DNA of 64,000 bases, taken from contig JAQVCW010000004.1 in NCBI GenBank assembly GCA_028689585.1, positions 62,001 to 126,000 on the forward strand, in the 5' to 3' direction. This DNA comes from Lachnospiraceae bacterium (GTDB taxonomy: Bacteria > Bacillota > Clostridia > Lachnospirales > Lachnospiraceae). The translations under genes and the position numbers were made by a program. Of the stretch, positions 7,010 through 15,811 are shown in pieces. The notes beneath the pieces were generated by a model. That model saw nothing but the letters and a program-made list of their open reading frames with translations, made no database searches and was not told the DNA's origin. Within the stretch, counting starts at the first letter, position 1; every line of letters starts with the position of its first letter.

Positions 7010-9343
7010 ATGGTCAGGCCGATAAGTGCTTCATTACAACATAGAATCGATAGCTGGCTGCTTCGGGACTACAGAGAAACTTTTATGGAACGGATCGAAC
7101 TGGTACTGGAGGCGGAAAAGCTGTATGAAGATGAGGCGTATTCCACCCGGTACGGGCATACGCTTCAATATATTCTGGAAAATATCAGTGTGGTATTGGA
7201 CGAAGGACCGATTGCAGGAGCAGTGAAGCTGAGAATACCCACAAAACAGGAAGAAGAAAAAATACTGGCAGAATATCATCGATGGTGGAATATCCCGACT
7301 CAGGAACGTCATAAGAAAATTCTGTTCTATTATTCTGAAGGCTGGCTGAAATGCCGTCCGGATTTCTTTCCGTCGTTTGGACACCTGGCGATGGACTGGG
7401 AAGGAATACTTGATCTGGGAATGGGCGGACTGAAGAAAAAAGCCCAGGACAGGCTGAAAGCAGAGTGCAGCAAAGACCAGGAGGAATTTCTCCAGGGAGC
7501 GGTTCTGTGCTATGACGCAGTGAGCATGTACATTCAACGGTGCAGCAGGGAGGCCGAAAAGCAGGGAAGAACCCGGATGGCGGCCGATCTGCAGCAGATT
7601 GCAGAAGGACCGGCCGAAACCTTTGCGCAGGCGCTGCAGCTTCTCTGGATTATGATTTTGATCTTGCAGAAGGTCTGCGGCTGCGGGGTATTGAACCTGA
7701 GCAGAATGGATCAATATCTGCTGTCAAGATACCGCACAGATCTGAAAAACGGGATTTTGACGGAAGAGGAAGCTTTGGAGCTGCTTCAGGAATTTTATTT
7801 CCACAACAATGAAATCATGGTTCAGACAGACCATATGTCACAGGAAATTGAGACAACCTCCTATACACTGGAGGTGGCGTATGATGACCCGAACTATCTG
7901 ACGCTGGGCGGAAAACTGGCGGACGGCCGGTCGGGAGTGAATGAACTGTCTTTTCGTATGGTGGAGGCGGCCCGGGCACTGCGGCTGAGGAATCCATTTA
8001 TCGTGGTCCGGTATCATGAGGGAATTGATCCGAAATTCTGGAAATACTGCTGCGATGCCATGAGGGAAAACACCACGCTGGTAATATACAATGATGAGAC
8101 GATGATACCGGCGCTGAAATATTATGGAGTTAGGGAGCCGGAGGTATATGATTACGGGTTCTTTGGCTGCAATGACCCGAATATTCCGGGCATGGAAGGC
8201 GGACTGCGCCAGGTATGGGTGAATCTGCTCAAGCCTCTGGAGCTGGCTCTGAATCAGGGGGACTATCCGATGGAACCGCTTGGGGATACGGTGCTGGAAA
8301 AGACCGGAAGCGGACAGCCGCTGGATCCCGAGTGCCAGTTTGATATCGATGACCGCATGACCGGGCTGATGACCGGGGCGTATTATGGAATCAAAACCAT
8401 GGCTCCCGAGAAAATGAACTCCATGGAAGAGGTACTGGAGGCTTACAGCCAGCAGCTCTCCTACCTGATGGCAGAGTTCCGGCGGGGCTTTGAACAGGAT
8501 TTCGAGGTGGAGCAGGAAATCACCAGGAACAAGATTCGTATTGAGGACTGTTTCTTGAAAGGAACCATAGAAAATGGAGTGACCTGGACGGAGGGCGGCA
8601 CGAAATATCATAAGATCGTCACCCAGGGCAGCGGTCTGGCTACAGCCATTGACGCGCTCTATGCCATCGAGCAGATCTGCTTTGTGAAAAAGGAAATGAC
8701 GGTGGGAGAGCTTGCACAGCTTTTGCGAACCGATTATGCGGGCAGGGAAAAGCTCTCTGTTCAATGGAAAAACAAACTGGACAAGTTTGGAAACGATATC
8801 GATGGGGTGGACCGGTATGCGAAAATAGTAACGGAGCTTTTTGTAAAAGCGACAGACGAAAGCAACAGGGGATATCTGTATCAGATGTGGCCTACCTACT
8901 CCACAGACCGTGATTTTACCACCATGGGCAGTTTTGTGGGGGCGACTCCCGATGGACGGCGGGCAAAGGAGCAGTTGAGCGAAAATCAGTCACCCACCAA
9001 TGGAAAGGATTTATCGGGACTCACTGCCATGCTCAACTCCGTTTCAAAGATTCCGTTTGATAAGATTACCGGAGGACCGCTGAATCTCAGGCTTCATCCG
9101 TCGGCGGTGGAAGGCGGGGACGGCCTGGATGTGTTATGCGCATTATTTAAGACCTATATGGAAAAGGGCGGAATGCAGCTTCAGGTGAATGTAGTGGATG
9201 CCCAGACACTGAAGGAAGCCCAGAAAACACCGGAAAAATACAGAACACTCTGTGTCAGAGTCACCGGCTACAGCGCATTTTTTGTGGAAATGGGAAAAAA
9301 GGCGCAGAATGAACTGATCGAAAGGACAGAGCATCTCATGTAG
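7010..9343 (+). CDS. Glycyl radical enzyme of unassigned subfamily
   Basis: A 777-residue PFL-like enzyme with N-terminal PFL domain and C-terminal glycyl radical domain. The radical glycine is G753 in RVTGYSAFF. The thiyl cysteine is C387 in FGCNDPNIPG. In characterised dehydratases and lyases the cysteine is followed at +2 by Glu (GCVEP type). Here +2 is Asp389, and the position of the glycerol dehydratase substrate aspartate (+14) is Gln. That argues against glycerol, propanediol or choline as substrate and against pyruvate formate-lyase (two adjacent cysteines). GAGGAGACAGAT precedes ATG 7010; a longer frame from 6887 runs through duplicated leader and was rejected. Context (AGE epimerase, GH2, galactonate dehydratase) suggests a sugar, polyol or sugar acid. 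Function not known. Confidence 0.93.
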   Translation: MVRPISASLQHRIDSWLLRDYRETFMERIELVLEAEKLYEDEAYSTRYGHTLQYILENISVVLDEGPIAGAVKLRIPTKQEEEKILAEYHRWWNIPTQERHKKILFYYSEGWLKCRPDFFPSFGHLAMDWEGILDLGMGGLKKKAQDRLKAECSKDQEEFLQGAVLCYDAVSMYIQRCSREAEKQGRTRMAADLQQIAEGPAETFAQALQLLWIMILILQKVCGCGVLNLSRMDQYLLSRYRTDLKNGILTEEEALELLQEFYFHNNEIMVQTDHMSQEIETTSYTLEVAYDDPNYLTLGGKLADGRSGVNELSFRMVEAARALRLRNPFIVVRYHEGIDPKFWKYCCDAMRENTTLVIYNDETMIPALKYYGVREPEVYDYGFFGCNDPNIPGMEGGLRQVWVNLLKPLELALNQGDYPMEPLGDTVLEKTGSGQPLDPECQFDIDDRMTGLMTGAYYGIKTMAPEKMNSMEEVLEAYSQQLSYLMAEFRRGFEQDFEVEQEITRNKIRIEDCFLKGTIENGVTWTEGGTKYHKIVTQGSGLATAIDALYAIEQICFVKKEMTVGELAQLLRTDYAGREKLSVQWKNKLDKFGNDIDGVDRYAKIVTELFVKATDESNRGYLYQMWPTYSTDRDFTTMGSFVGATPDGRRAKEQLSENQSPTNGKDLSGLTAMLNSVSKIPFDKITGGPLNLRLHPSAVEGGDGLDVLCALFKTYMEKGGMQLQVNVVDAQTLKEAQKTPEKYRTLCVRVTGYSAFFVEMGKKAQNELIERTEHLM

Positions 9344-9370
9344 CGGGAAGCAAAAAAGGAGGACAGGAGT

Positions 9371-10324
9371 ATGGGCAGGATGGTAAATACAGTAAATGGA
9401 CCGCTGCCGGCGGAAGAACTGGGCGTGACTTTGATGCATGAGCATGTGCTGCAGGCCAACTGGTCTATGCGCATGTCCTATCCTCACTGGTTCAACTATG
9501 ATGAGTTTATGGAATATGCATCGGAGGATGTGAAACGAACCCGTGAGATCGGGGTGCGGACGCTGGTGGAGCAGACGCCGGTATGCCTCGGACGGGATAT
9601 TCACGCGATCAGGGAAGTGGCTGATCGGACGGGAATACAGATCATCGCATGTACCGGTTTTTTCTACACGGAAAACCAGTGGCTGTTCGGGCGCAGCGAA
9701 GAGAGTCTGATGGAATGTATGCGAAAGGATATCAATGAGGGGATTCAGGATACGGATATCCGCCCCGGACTGATTAAATGTGCAACCGATGTGGCCGGAG
9801 TCACACCGATCAACCGGGTATTGCTCAATGCCCATGCCCGTATGGCGAAGGAAAGCGGACTGCCCATTGCAACTCATTCCTATTATGGCAACCGGAGCGG
9901 ATTGCAGCAGATGGATGTTTTTGAACAGCATGGACTGAATCCGGAAAAAATACTGATCGGCCACTGCGGCGATACCAATGATCTGGGTTATCTGGAGGAA
10001 CTGCTGTCCAGAGGCTGCTATATCGGACTGGATCGATTTGGAGATGATGAAAAAAATCCGTTGAAAAACAGAGTCGATACGCTGATGAAGCTGTGCGAAC
10101 GGGGCTGGATCAGTCAACTGATGATTTCTCATGACTATGTCAGCTTTGTGGATCTGGGCAGCTTCGAATGGAAAAATAAGCGGGGCACGGATCCGGACGA
10201 TGCGGTATACAACAGCCGCTATATCCACAGATACGTGCTGCCCATGCTCAGAGAGCTGGGATTTGAAGAAAAGGGAATCCAGCAGCTTCTGGTGGAAAAC
10301 CCGAAAAACTATTTTCTGGCCTGA
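9371..10324 (+). CDS. Phosphotriesterase-family metal-dependent hydrolase (possible sugar lactonase) 1
   Basis: A 317-residue TIM-barrel amidohydrolase-superfamily protein of the phosphotriesterase homology group. Metal ligands are the HEH of LMHEHV, the lysine of LIKCATD (usually carbamylated), His in ATHSYY, His in IGHCGD and Asp in SHDYV. Characterised Firmicute and Mycoplasma homologues hydrolyse sugar lactones such as phosphorylated pentonolactones, so lactonase activity is the best guess in an operon holding a sugar dehydrogenase and an aldonate dehydratase. AAAAAGGAGG lies just upstream of the ATG. A second, divergent paralogue is at 21919. Substrate not proven. Confidence 0.85.
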   Translation: MGRMVNTVNGPLPAEELGVTLMHEHVLQANWSMRMSYPHWFNYDEFMEYASEDVKRTREIGVRTLVEQTPVCLGRDIHAIREVADRTGIQIIACTGFFYTENQWLFGRSEESLMECMRKDINEGIQDTDIRPGLIKCATDVAGVTPINRVLLNAHARMAKESGLPIATHSYYGNRSGLQQMDVFEQHGLNPEKILIGHCGDTNDLGYLEELLSRGCYIGLDRFGDDEKNPLKNRVDTLMKLCERGWISQLMISHDYVSFVDLGSFEWKNKRGTDPDDAVYNSRYIHRYVLPMLRELGFEEKGIQQLLVENPKNYFLA

Positions 10325-10399
10325 GCGCTGACAGGAAAACCAGAGGGCGGAAAAACCAGAAAAGGAAGGCTTCAGGGCAGGTACTATCTGGCCTGAGCG
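10315..10399 (+). repeat. Short duplication around the phosphotriesterase stop codon
   Basis: TCTGGCCTGAGCG occurs at 10315-10327, spanning the stop, and again at 10387-10399 in the intergenic gap. This suggests the gap partly arose by a small local duplication. No gene is seen in the gap (10325-10458). Confidence 0.6.
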
Positions 10400-10458
10400 G
10401 ATTCCGGGAAGAGCGCAGAAAGAATAAAAACGGCAAAAGAAGGAGGCGGACAGCAGGC

Positions 10459-11607
10459 ATGAAAATAAAATCAATCGAAACATTTAAGGTGGAGCCGCGC
10501 TGGTGTTTTTTAAAGGTGACCACGGAAAGCGGTCTGGTGGGATGGGGCGAACCTGTAATCGAAGGAAAAGCATCCACCGTAGAGGCAGCCGTGCATGAAA
10601 TGAAGGATTATATGATAGGCAGATCTGCTGAAAATGTGGAAGAAATCTGGCAGACACTGTATCGCGGAGCGTTTTACCGGGGAGGTCCGATCCTGACCAG
10701 CGCAATGTCGGGTATTGATCAGGCTCTTTGGGATATCAAGGGAAAAGCTCATAACATGCCGGTCTATGATTTCTTCGGCGGTGCAGTCAAAGACAAAATG
10801 AAGGTATACTGCTGGATCGGCGGTGACCGTCCGGATGATGTGGCGAAAGCGGCCGTGGAAAAATACGAACAGGGTTATCGGGCCATCAAAATGAATGCGA
10901 CACCGGAGATTGGCTGGATCGACAATTATCAGGTCGTGGATGATGTGCTGAAGCGTGTGGCAGGCATCCGGGAGGCGCTTGGATATCGGATGGATATCGC
11001 GCTGGACTTCCATGGCCGGGTACATAAAGGAATGGCAAAGGTCATTATGAAGGAGCTGGAACAGTTCCATCCCATGTTTGTGGAAGAACCGGTACTCTGT
11101 GAGAACGAAGAAGCATTCCGGGAACTGAAAAGCTGCACCAGCATTCCGATCGCCACCGGAGAAAGGAATTTCACCCGCTGGGGCTTCAAGAACATGATCA
11201 CCGGCGGAGGAGTGGACATTATACAGCCGGATTTAAGTCATGCCGGAGGCATCTCAGAGGTGCGCCGGATTGCTGCCATGGCCGAAGCCTATGACATTGC
11301 AGTTGCGCCTCACTGTCCGCTGGGACCGGTAGCGCTGGCAAGCTGCCTGCAGCTTGATTTCTGCACCACCAACGCATTCATACAGGAGCAGAGTCTTGGC
11401 ATCCACTACAACCAGGGATCAGATCTCATGGACTATCTGACAGATCAGTCCGTCTTCGAATACAAAGAAGGATATGTAAATAAACTGACCGGCCCCGGGC
11501 TTGGCGTGGAAGTAAACGAAGAAAAAATCCGCGAAAAAGCATTGAAATGGGAAGAGTGGAGAAATCCGGTCTGGAGCACACCGGATGGAAATATCGCAGA
11601 GTGGTAA
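10459..11607 (+). CDS. dgoD: D-galactonate dehydratase
   Basis: A 382-residue enolase-superfamily enzyme, the same length as Escherichia coli DgoD and similar over its full span. It has all the catalytic positions: metal ligands D183, E209 and E235; H185 in LDFHGR; D258 and H285 (APHCPLGP) as the second dyad. It removes water from D-galactonate to give 2-keto-3-deoxy-D-galactonate. It is the last gene of the large operon, which ends just after it in a palindromic repeat. The product would go to a KDG kinase (only a fragment at 29486) and the aldolase at 23055. Another aldonate cannot be fully excluded, but the residue set makes galactonate the clear first choice. Confidence 0.93.
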   Translation: MKIKSIETFKVEPRWCFLKVTTESGLVGWGEPVIEGKASTVEAAVHEMKDYMIGRSAENVEEIWQTLYRGAFYRGGPILTSAMSGIDQALWDIKGKAHNMPVYDFFGGAVKDKMKVYCWIGGDRPDDVAKAAVEKYEQGYRAIKMNATPEIGWIDNYQVVDDVLKRVAGIREALGYRMDIALDFHGRVHKGMAKVIMKELEQFHPMFVEEPVLCENEEAFRELKSCTSIPIATGERNFTRWGFKNMITGGGVDIIQPDLSHAGGISEVRRIAAMAEAYDIAVAPHCPLGPVALASCLQLDFCTTNAFIQEQSLGIHYNQGSDLMDYLTDQSVFEYKEGYVNKLTGPGLGVEVNEEKIREKALKWEEWRNPVWSTPDGNIAEW

Positions 11608-11670
11608 ATGGGGACGGTTCTCGGGGTGAAGGGGGGACGGTTCTCTGAAAATCAGAGAACCGTCCCCCCC
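11608..11670 (+). repeat. GGGGACGGTTCTC palindromic element, copy 1
   Basis: A partial unit (GGGGACGGTTCTC, 11610-11622) is followed by a perfect 18-bp inverted repeat, GGGGGGACGGTTCTCTGA (11631-11648), loop AAA, and its complement (11652-11669). The same composite lies in opposite orientation at 16808-16890. Such GGGGACGGTTC palindromes are scattered through many Firmicute genomes. It probably also ends the dgoD transcript. Confidence 0.85.
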
Positions 11671-11803
11671 AGCATGGGAGCGGTTTGCTGTTTTTATTTC
11701 CCATAATGTCATAATGTAATAACACAGAGGGAATAATTTGAACAAAAACAAGGCACTGCCATTGTGCATAATAACTAAAAATAAAACTAAATATAAAAAT
11801 GAA

Positions 11804-11853
11804 TTGACATTATATACAAGACAAGATATATTAATAATATGAAACCGGTTGCA
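11804..11853 (+). promoter_or_regulatory. Promoter and LacI-type operator of second ABC operon
   Basis: TTGACA (11804-11809), 17 bases, TATATT (11827-11832). TGAAACCGGTTGCA (11840-11853), a CCGG-centred LacI-family operator, covers the expected start of transcription. A second half-like site, GAAACCGGTAAGC, begins at 11894. The regulator is probably the LacI protein encoded at 15812, in the same operon. Between the palindrome and the promoter (11671-11803) I see nothing except AT-rich sequence. Confidence 0.75.
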
Positions 11854-11941
11854 TAAAAGTACAATCAGATTCCTGGGGGGAACGGTGCGGATAGAAACCG
11901 GTAAGCTGCTTGTCGTTCATCAAAAAAGGAGGTATTTCTAA

Positions 11942-12979
11942 ATGAAAAAGAGACTCGTAAGTGCATTATTAACAGCAACTATGGTGGTTGGAATGATGAC
12001 GGGTGTCACCAGCTATGCAGAAGAAGCAAAAGAATATGATGTGATTTATCTTTCCTGCTCTACCGCATCTGAATTCTGGCAGTATATCGGAATTGGTATT
12101 CAGAATGCAGCACTGGATTTTGAGGCGGAAAATGGCATTAAGGTAAATCTGCAGGTTACCGGACCGGCAGAAGAATCTCAGACGGAAGCTTACGTTACTT
12201 CTTTTGAAGAAGCAATCGCAGCTATGCCGGATGCGATCGTTACGGCTACTCAGGTAGCGGATGCCACAGTTCCAAAGGCAACGGAGGCAGTTGGTCAGGG
12301 GATCGTGCTGAACTTCGTAAACTGCGGTCTGTCTACACCGGATGTTACCGACTATGATGATATTTATAATCAGTTCTATTATTGCTCCAATGAAACGATC
12401 GGACGTCTGGCAGCAGAGACCATGCTTGCGAAGATGAAAGAAAAAGGAATTGAGCCAAAAGGAACCATTGCTATGAACTTCTCTGTAGTTAATGAGACTC
12501 TGGCAGCCAGAATGACAGGCTTCAGTGATTATATGGCAGAAAACGCACCGGATATCGTGTGCACAGAGACCTTCTACAATGATAATAATCTGGAGACTGC
12601 TCAGGCAAACGTAGAAAACCAGATCTCCACCTATGGCGATGAACTGGTAGGTATCTATGGCGGACAGAATATTTCTGCAGACGGTGCGTGTCTGGCGGCA
12701 GCGGCAGCAAATATTTCGGACAAGGTTGCAGTAGTTGGTGTTGATTCAGATGCTACCGAGATTGAAGCTCTGGAAAACGGAACCCTGGATGCAATCGTGG
12801 TTCAGGATGCTTATGCACAGGGATATGCAGCGATGGAAAATGCTCTGCTGACACTGCTTAACGGCGAGAATCCGGAAAGCGAAAAGAAAGTAAACTGTGA
12901 ACCGGTTGCGATCACAGCAGATAATATGGGAACAGATGCTATGCAGGCCCTGTTAAATCCGACTCTTCTTGCTAAATAA
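11942..12979 (+). CDS. Sugar ABC transporter substrate-binding protein (RbsB family) 2
   Basis: A 345-residue periplasmic-binding-protein fold (type I). Residues 1-26 are a signal peptide ending TSYA before EEAKEYD. There is no lipobox cysteine, which is unusual for a Gram-positive binding protein. The mature part has the Peripla_BP_4 pattern, with IVTATQVADATVPKA, NETLAARMTGFSDYM and VGVDSDATEIEALENG. It captures a sugar outside the membrane and delivers it to the permease at 14741. It is preceded by AAAAAAGGAGG and by the strong LacI-operated promoter. The ligand is unknown; the neighbouring allulose-type epimerase suggests a ketose or polyol. Confidence 0.87.
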   Translation: MKKRLVSALLTATMVVGMMTGVTSYAEEAKEYDVIYLSCSTASEFWQYIGIGIQNAALDFEAENGIKVNLQVTGPAEESQTEAYVTSFEEAIAAMPDAIVTATQVADATVPKATEAVGQGIVLNFVNCGLSTPDVTDYDDIYNQFYYCSNETIGRLAAETMLAKMKEKGIEPKGTIAMNFSVVNETLAARMTGFSDYMAENAPDIVCTETFYNDNNLETAQANVENQISTYGDELVGIYGGQNISADGACLAAAAANISDKVAVVGVDSDATEIEALENGTLDAIVVQDAYAQGYAAMENALLTLLNGENPESEKKVNCEPVAITADNMGTDAMQALLNPTLLAK

Positions 12980-13079
12980 TATTTAAGAGCGCTTCTGTGT
13001 TCTTGCTTTAGGATGCGCTGTCTGCTGTGTGGGACAAAAATCCTGCGTGTCCTGGCGATAAGATAACTAATTATAGGCG

Positions 13080-13186
13080 AGGCTGCCGCGATATGGTCTG
13101 GTTCCTGCCGCCCGGTAAGGTTCCTTCCGTTGAGAGACGGAGGAAACCGCAGCGGGATGGAGGAAAATAGAAACCTGCGGCAGCCT
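13080..13186 (+). ncRNA. Structured intercistronic RNA element between binding protein and ATPase
   Basis: AGGCTGCCGC (13080-13089) is fully complementary to GCGGCAGCCT (13177-13186), enclosing 87 bases with an inner hairpin TCCGT...ACGGA near 13126-13141. It sits in a 234-base gap inside an operon, upstream of the ATPase ribosome binding site. It may set the ratio of binding protein to ATPase, or sense a ligand. No known riboswitch class was recognised. Confidence 0.4.
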
Positions 13187-13213
13187 TGTTTCATAACTCG
13201 GGAAGGTGATAAA

Positions 13214-14722
13214 GTGGATAATACGATTTTAAAAATTGAACATATCAGTAAGTTTTATCCCGGAGTAACTGCATTAAATGATGTAAGCTTTACGATACAA
13301 AAAGGAGAGGTACGTGCGCTGGTAGGAGAGAATGGTGCAGGAAAATCGACTTTGATAAAATGCATCATGGGTGTGGAAGTACCAAATAAGGGAACAATCA
13401 GTCTGAATGATAATGGAAACTGGGTCTCCGGTATGGATGCGCTGCAGGCTCAGGCTCACGGAATGTTTGCAAATTATCAGCATGTAAATATTTCGCCGGA
13501 TTTAAGCATTGCGGAGAATTACTTTTTGGGAAGAGTGCCCAGGACAAAGCTGGGACTGGTTGACTGGAAAAAAATGAAGGAAGAAAGTCAGCAGATCGTG
13601 AATAAATTCAAAATGGATGTGAATCCACAGGCGAAGATCAAGGATCTGCCGATTGCCATGCAGGCGATGGTTACGATCAGCAAAATATCAGTAAATGAAG
13701 ATATCAAACTGGTTATTTTTGATGAACCCACTGCATTATTGGAAAATGAAAAGGTGGAAACACTGTTTTCGTATATTAAAGAATTGAAAAATCAGGGTGT
13801 AAGCATCATTTACATATCGCATCGGCTGGAAGAAATTATGGATATCTGTGATACGGTGACGATTTTAAAGGATGGCACCTATGTGGATACAAAATCCGTT
13901 TCCGAGGTGACAAAGGAAACACTGGTTTCTATGATGGTAGGAAGAAAAATGTCCGATATCTATGGAATCAAACATTTTAAACCCGGAAAAGAACTGCTTC
14001 GTGTGGAAGGACTGAGTGATGAGACACATTTTCAAAACATTGATTTTACAGTTCATGCCGGTGAAATCCTGGGATTTTTCGGCCTGGTAGGTGCCGGACG
14101 GAGTGAAATTATGCGTGCAGTCTACGGAGTAGACCGGTATAAGACAGGAAAGGTCTATCTGAGAGGGGAAGAGACTCACATCAGAAATCCCCAGAATGCG
14201 CTGATGAAGGGGATCGGTTTCCTGACAGAGGACCGGCGTGCGGATGGACTGGCGCTGCCGCTGGAGATTAAAGTCAATATAAATATGAATTCCTACGATA
14301 TCATAAGCAGTGCCGGGATGATCAATCTGAAAAAGGAACAGGAAAGAGCCGAAGAATTCTGCGAAAAGATCAATGTGAAGACACCGAGCATACAGCAGCA
14401 GGTCGGCAATCTGTCCGGAGGAAACCAGCAGAAGGTGGTTATTGCAAAGCTGCTCTGCCGCGATCCTGAAATCCTGATCTTTGACGAACCTACGGTGGGT
14501 GTAGATGTAGGAGCGAAGGAAGAGATATTTAAACTGATCGAAAAGCTGACAGAACAGGGGAAGGGAGTTATCCTGATCTCATCTTATCTTCCGGAGGTTA
14601 TGGGGCTGGCGGACCGGCTGATCGTAATGTCTCAGGGAAAGATAACGGTATGCTATGACAATGAACAGATGCAGAACCTGACAGAAGAACAGGTGCTGAT
14701 GGCAGCATCAATTGAAGAATAA
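13214..14722 (+). CDS. Sugar ABC transporter ATP-binding protein (RbsA/MglA type) 2
   Basis: A 502-residue duplicated ATPase. The N-terminal half has Walker A GENGAGKSTL and Walker B LVIFDEPTALL. The C-terminal half has the degenerate Walker A GLVGAGRSE, signature LSGGNQQKV and Walker B ILIFDEPTVGVDVG. This two-domain design is that of ribose, galactose and xylose importers. The start is GTG 13214 (VDNTILK), with GGGAAGGTG 6 bases upstream. A frame open from 13130 runs through the structured RNA element and was not used. It drives the permease encoded 18 bases downstream. Confidence 0.93.
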   Translation: MDNTILKIEHISKFYPGVTALNDVSFTIQKGEVRALVGENGAGKSTLIKCIMGVEVPNKGTISLNDNGNWVSGMDALQAQAHGMFANYQHVNISPDLSIAENYFLGRVPRTKLGLVDWKKMKEESQQIVNKFKMDVNPQAKIKDLPIAMQAMVTISKISVNEDIKLVIFDEPTALLENEKVETLFSYIKELKNQGVSIIYISHRLEEIMDICDTVTILKDGTYVDTKSVSEVTKETLVSMMVGRKMSDIYGIKHFKPGKELLRVEGLSDETHFQNIDFTVHAGEILGFFGLVGAGRSEIMRAVYGVDRYKTGKVYLRGEETHIRNPQNALMKGIGFLTEDRRADGLALPLEIKVNINMNSYDIISSAGMINLKKEQERAEEFCEKINVKTPSIQQQVGNLSGGNQQKVVIAKLLCRDPEILIFDEPTVGVDVGAKEEIFKLIEKLTEQGKGVILISSYLPEVMGLADRLIVMSQGKITVCYDNEQMQNLTEEQVLMAASIEE

Positions 14723-14740
14723 GGGCGGGGAGGTTTTCAA

Positions 14741-15697
14741 ATGAACAAAAAATCATCCAATGGAGTAAAGCATTTTTATCAGCATACGGAGTTTTCGCTG
14801 ATTGTAATTATTGTTATTTTGTTTCTGGCATCTGTATTCGGAACAAAAAACTTTTTCTCAGAATATAATCTGATGAACTTACTGAAACAGTGCTCTATCA
14901 TAGGTGTTCTTGCAATCGCAGAGACATTTATCATCATCACATCCGGTATTGATATCAGTATTGGCGCAATTACCGGTCTTTCCTGTATGGCAATTGCGCT
15001 GCTACAGTCAAAAGCAGGTATGAACATTGCAGCTTCTGTAGTTCTGGCAATTGTGATCGGAGCAATCTGCGGATTTTATAATGCAATTATCATTTATGAA
15101 TTTCGTGTAACGCCCATGATAGCCACCCTTGGATCGCAGACGATCATCCGTGGCGCAGTGAAGATTATTTCGGAAGCAAAGACGGTTTCCGGATTAAATA
15201 AAAGCTTTACGGTACTGGGCACATCCTCTGTATGGAAGCTGCCGTCACTGGCATTGATCTGGATCGTGGTGGCGATTATTGCAATCTTTGTTCTGCGGTA
15301 TACGGTATTTGGAAGGAATCTGTATGTAATGGGAAGCGGCGTCGAAGTGGCGCGGCTGAGCGGGATCAAGGTAAGAAAAATGTTTTACATGGTCTACTCT
15401 CTCTGCGGTATGCTCTGCGGAATAGCAGGAGTTATGCTGGCGGCCCGTATCAACAGCGCGGTGCCCACCGGCGGTGAAGGCTATGAAATGGATGCGATAG
15501 CAGCGGCGGTTATCGGCGGGGCATCTCTCAGCGGCGGCAGAGGAGCAGTCACCGGTACCATTCTTGGCACAATATTAATGGTGTTGATCACCAATGCAGG
15601 AACACAGTTCGGGCTGAATACGTTCGTTCTTGAAATTACCTCGGGTGTGCTGATTACACTGGCTGTCGTCGTCGATCAGATTAAATCCAGAAAATAG
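14741..15697 (+). CDS. Sugar ABC transporter permease (RbsC family), second system
   Basis: A 318-residue polytopic membrane protein. ITSGIDISIGAITGLSC and GGASLSGGRGAVTGT are the conserved permease segments, with hydrophobic helices throughout. It is the only permease in this operon, so it would work as a homodimer, unlike the paired permeases at 36240 and 37214. GGGGAGG precedes the ATG. The gene is followed by a promoter for the lacI gene. Confidence 0.92.
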   Translation: MNKKSSNGVKHFYQHTEFSLIVIIVILFLASVFGTKNFFSEYNLMNLLKQCSIIGVLAIAETFIIITSGIDISIGAITGLSCMAIALLQSKAGMNIAASVVLAIVIGAICGFYNAIIIYEFRVTPMIATLGSQTIIRGAVKIISEAKTVSGLNKSFTVLGTSSVWKLPSLALIWIVVAIIAIFVLRYTVFGRNLYVMGSGVEVARLSGIKVRKMFYMVYSLCGMLCGIAGVMLAARINSAVPTGGEGYEMDAIAAAVIGGASLSGGRGAVTGTILGTILMVLITNAGTQFGLNTFVLEITSGVLITLAVVVDQIKSRK

Positions 15698-15698
15698 G

Positions 15699-15727
15699 TT
15701 GATAAAGTTTTGAAAGTAAGGTATGAT
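15699..15727 (+). promoter_or_regulatory. Promoter of lacI-family gene 15812
   Basis: TTGATA (15699-15704), 17 bases, TATGAT (15722-15727). It would allow the regulator to be made independently of the upstream transporter operon. No CCGG operator like that at 11840 is seen here. Confidence 0.55.
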
Positions 15728-15811
15728 ATTCAGCAAATCAGCGGTTATTTGCCTCGGGATCCTACCAGAGAGAATGTGCGCGGATGAATAGAGAAAAAGT
15801 GAGTAAAATAA

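Noticed and set aside
7838-8764. 308-residue minus-strand open frame
   Set aside because: Shadow of the glycyl radical enzyme gene; no motif and no ribosome site.
6027-9343. Glycyl radical pair as pyruvate formate-lyase, glycerol dehydratase or choline TMA-lyase
   Set aside because: The active site lacks the adjacent cysteines of formate-lyase and the GCVEP pattern of the dehydratases and choline lyase; the operon has no propanediol, choline or microcompartment genes.
9143-10483. 446-residue minus-strand open frame
   Set aside because: It is antisense to the glycyl radical enzyme and phosphotriesterase-family genes, has no domain and low-quality composition, and both sense genes have clear motifs.
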